Below, piece by piece: positions 61,511 through 64,000 of a DNA stretch of 64,000 bases. The DNA lies in NCBI RefSeq assembly GCF_047276495.1, contig NZ_CP178543.1, forward strand, positions 310,001 through 374,000, written 5' to 3'. The position numbers and the translations under genes were made by a program. The notes beneath the pieces were generated by a model. It saw only the letters and a list, made by a program, of their open reading frames with translations. It did no database searches and was not told the DNA's origin. Origin of the DNA: Capilliphycus salinus (GTDB taxonomy: Bacteria; Cyanobacteriota; Cyanobacteriia; Cyanobacteriales; Microcoleaceae). Positions within the stretch are counted from its first letter, which is position 1, and each line of letters starts with the position of its first letter.

Positions 61511-64000
61511 ATGAGTTTATCGAGTATGGTAATGAACCCCAAAAAAATTAAAAGAGCGATTGTGATTGGGGCCGCCAGTGGACTGTTGGTGATTAGTACA
61601 ACGGTGGCTCTGATTAGTTTGCTTCCCCTTTATAGCCGGATTAAACAACAAGAAGAACAGAATTTGGTCTCGCAAACCGAAAAAAGTGCTGTCGCTCTCG
61701 ATAAGATTTTAAGAACGGCTCAGGAACAGGCCGTACAGTTTTCTCAAAATCCTCAAGTTCAACAACTTTTATCTAACTCCAACCCCGTTCCGAATTCCGC
61801 CAAGCTTTTAGAAGATATTAAAGCCGATCTTCAAAATAAATTAAATCAATTTGTGGTCGGGATTGTTTATCTGAATTCTCAAAAACAGAAACAGATCGAA
61901 CTGGGTCAACCTATACCCGAACCCGTTTTTGAAGATTTAATTGCTGAGGAAAACTCATCCAAGCTGAAGCTATTTTGGCTCGATAAAGACTTTTATTTTG
62001 CCGTGAGTTATCCGGTTGTTGGTTCCCGAAAATTGGGCGAAAGTATTGTTTTGTTTAAATTTACTCAGCTTGATGAATTAAAAGTTTGCAGTCAATATAT
62101 AAAAGCCTGTCACGGGATTTTAGGAATTCAACAACCGGAAGGAATTCAAGCTTTTTTTCCTTTAATTCGTCCCGATTCTCCCTTTGATGACCTCTTGCTT
62201 CAAGATGAGTCAATTCGGATTGCGATTGATAAATCTATTCGCGAACAAACCGGCGCCTTATGGTGTAAAGAGTGCGACTATTTTATCGCCTACAGTCCGG
62301 TTCCAACGGTTAATGGCGGTCTGTTAATCGCCACCGGAAAAGTTAAACTTTACGCTTCGATTTATCGGCAATTTTTAACCGTTTCCGGGGCGATTGTTAT
62401 TTTAATTGGGTTGGGAACGGTTGGGGTGATCTTAATTTTACGTCCCCTGACAAATCAAATGCAAACGGAAATTATCGAACGTCAAAAAGCCGAAATCGAA
62501 CTGCGTAAAGAAAAAGATTTTAATCAAACTTTGTTTCATGCAAATCCGGCTTTTTTGATTGTAGTTGACCCCGAAGGAAAAGTCAAATTAATGAATGATT
62601 CGATGCTGATCGCTTTGGGATATACCCTCGAAGAAGTTGTCGGGACGGATTATTTAGCGACCTTTATTCCTCGCAAACATCAAGATTCTTTACCCTGGGT
62701 ATCTGAGTTGATGATTCATCGCCGACTTCCAATTAGAACCGAAGAAAAACTATTAACAAAACAGGGAAAAGAAATTATAGTAGAATGGTACGGTCGGGCG
62801 GTTTTTAACTCCGAAACTGACGAATATGAATACTTTTTAGGCGCCGGATTGGATATTACCGAACGCAAGCAGGTAGAAGAAGAATTGCAACTCCTCCAAC
62901 GCATTACAAAAGCGGTGAGTGTGGCTTCCGATTTTGACTCAGCTATTGATGTCGCCTTGCGTTTGGTTTGTGAAACAACCGGCTGGGAATTTGGCGAAGC
63001 TTGGCTTCCAAATGCCGAACAAACCTATTTAGAATATAGTTCAGTTGGTTATGATTCTAACGACCGTGCTACCGCATTTCGACAGGAGAGTTTTAGTTTC
63101 CGATTTGCACCCAATGAAGGACTACCCGGACGAGTTTGGTCTTCACAAAAACCCGAATGGATTCCCGATATTTCTCAAGAACCCCAACATCAATTTCCTC
63201 GCTCGTTAATGGCGACCCAATCGGAATTTAAAGCCGGGTTTGGCGTACCGATTTTAGCAAAAAACCAAGTGTTAGCCGTGCTGGTTTTTTTAATGTCTGT
63301 TCCTAAAACCGAAGATAAACGTTTAGTTGAACTCATTTCTTCGGTGGCGATGCAACTCGGCGCCGTTTTTGAACGCAAACAAGCCGAAGCCAGGTATCGA
63401 AATATCTTTAAAAATGCCGTTGAAGGTATATTTCAAATTAATCTAGACGGTCAATATACCAGTGTTAATCCAGCCCTGGCTACTATTTTAGGTTACGATT
63501 CTCCCGAAAACTTATTAGAAACAAAAACCAAAATTCAAGATATTTATTTAAACTCCGAGCAATATAAAAAGTTAATTAAAAGTTTGCATGAACGGGGAGA
63601 AGTTTCTAATTTTGAATCCCAAGTTTATCGTCGCGATGGACGTTTAATCTGGATTTTACAAAATGCCAGAGCCATTCGTTCGCCCAAAGGAAAGCAAGTT
63701 ATCTATTATGAAGGCTCGGTGATTGATATTACCAACTTGAAAAAAACAGAAGAAAAATTGCGTTACAGTGCGACTCACGATGCTTTAACCCATTTGTGGA
63801 ATCGAACCTTTTTTCTCGAAAAACTGAAAAAATCTATCGCCCACCTTCACCACAAACCTCATGTTAAATTTGCCGTCTTATTTTTAGATTTAGATGGCTT
63901 TAAATTTATCAACGATAGTTTGGGTCATGCGGTGGGAGATTTGCTATTAATTGAAATTAGTAAACGTTTGAAAACTTGTATTCGGAATCGGGACATACTC
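61511..64000 (+). CDS. Membrane sensor protein with PAS, GAF, PAS and GGDEF domains (3' partial)
   Basis: An open frame from ATG 61511 to the end of the window (830 codons, no stop). Membrane helices at about residues 16-40 and 290-312 enclose a periplasmic sensor region with two Cys pairs (KVCSQYIKAC and LWCKECDYF). Then come a PAS domain (about 340-455, NPAFLIVVDPEGKVKLMND), a GAF domain (475-625), a second PAS (630-750, YRNIFKNAVEGIFQINLDG) and the start of a GGDEF domain (YSATHDALTHLWNRTFF, LFLDLDGFKFINDSLGHAVG). The window ends before the GGDEF signature itself. It is probably a diguanylate cyclase, perhaps with an EAL domain after it. Confidence 0.88.
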   Translation, partial: MSLSSMVMNPKKIKRAIVIGAASGLLVISTTVALISLLPLYSRIKQQEEQNLVSQTEKSAVALDKILRTAQEQAVQFSQNPQVQQLLSNSNPVPNSAKLLEDIKADLQNKLNQFVVGIVYLNSQKQKQIELGQPIPEPVFEDLIAEENSSKLKLFWLDKDFYFAVSYPVVGSRKLGESIVLFKFTQLDELKVCSQYIKACHGILGIQQPEGIQAFFPLIRPDSPFDDLLLQDESIRIAIDKSIREQTGALWCKECDYFIAYSPVPTVNGGLLIATGKVKLYASIYRQFLTVSGAIVILIGLGTVGVILILRPLTNQMQTEIIERQKAEIELRKEKDFNQTLFHANPAFLIVVDPEGKVKLMNDSMLIALGYTLEEVVGTDYLATFIPRKHQDSLPWVSELMIHRRLPIRTEEKLLTKQGKEIIVEWYGRAVFNSETDEYEYFLGAGLDITERKQVEEELQLLQRITKAVSVASDFDSAIDVALRLVCETTGWEFGEAWLPNAEQTYLEYSSVGYDSNDRATAFRQESFSFRFAPNEGLPGRVWSSQKPEWIPDISQEPQHQFPRSLMATQSEFKAGFGVPILAKNQVLAVLVFLMSVPKTEDKRLVELISSVAMQLGAVFERKQAEARYRNIFKNAVEGIFQINLDGQYTSVNPALATILGYDSPENLLETKTKIQDIYLNSEQYKKLIKSLHERGEVSNFESQVYRRDGRLIWILQNARAIRSPKGKQVIYYEGSVIDITNLKKTEEKLRYSATHDALTHLWNRTFFLEKLKKSIAHLHHKPHVKFAVLFLDLDGFKFINDSLGHAVGDLLLIEISKRLKTCIRNRDIL

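Overview
The window reads as a chromosomal segment of a filamentous cyanobacterium; I cannot name the genus. The evidence is the frequent palindrome GCGATCGC (HIP1, e.g. 7385, 26403, 34833), a cyanobacterial-type Hfq, an SLH/OprB iron-uptake porin, a hormogonium-polysaccharide type glycosyltransferase (HpsE-like), Npun_F0813 and DUF6717 family proteins, and a set of cyanobacterial terminal oxidases.

Layout. 0-8.2 kb: end of a cysteine/cystine lyase-like gene, tRNA-Arg(TCT), conserved cyanobacterial proteins, an HTH protein next to hfq, a large cation/proton antiporter and an M23 peptidase. 8.4-13.6 kb: a five-gene glycosyltransferase cluster with two nearly identical GT2 genes, probably for an exported polysaccharide. 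13.7-14.1 kb: a highly structured stretch that looks like a regulatory or non-coding RNA holding a 23-codon ORF with an exceptionally strong Shine-Dalgarno sequence, just ahead of a pterin dehydratase gene. 14.6-19.4 kb: GAF/HD-GYP protein, iron porin, hybrid two-component protein. 19.6-26.3 kb: recQ with its C-terminal HTH domain on a separate overlapping ORF, a second type of phosphoribulokinase, an unknown gene with a structured leader, and aspS. 26.5-35 kb: yjbQ, an amylase, a SOUL protein, two nuclease-like genes back to back, an antitoxin with a truncated VapC, an SH3b protein, and an intact ISAs1-family element inserted in a repeat array. 35.1-38.1 kb: acs and two small genes.

38.8-48.6 kb is the respiratory core: a GMC dehydrogenase, then a haem-copper oxidase operon (two DUF2231 membrane proteins, ctaC-D-E) whose subunit II lacks the CuA ligands, i.e. 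the alternative quinol-type oxidase (ARTO), and next to it cydAB for a bd-type quinol oxidase. Both oxidases would take electrons from the quinone pool. 48.7-51.9 kb: two translationally coupled PEP-CTERM proteins, a relic of a ctaC gene and an IS630-type transposase fragment. 52.3-56.3 kb: two paralogous sensor kinases and one OmpR-type regulator. 56.9-64 kb: a Ser/Thr kinase with 11 TPRs, a glycogen debranching enzyme, and a PAS/GAF/GGDEF sensor running off the end.

Intergenic space is rich in dispersed repeats: a GGGGCGGGTT...AACCCGCCCC family that occupies every gap longer than 100 bp in the ctaC-D-E operon, a 78-bp CCCCCTTAAAAAGGGGG array, a 67-bp TGTCACCC family, AGAAACCGGGTTTCT palindromes and short tandem repeats. 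No CRISPR array, rRNA or prophage was seen.
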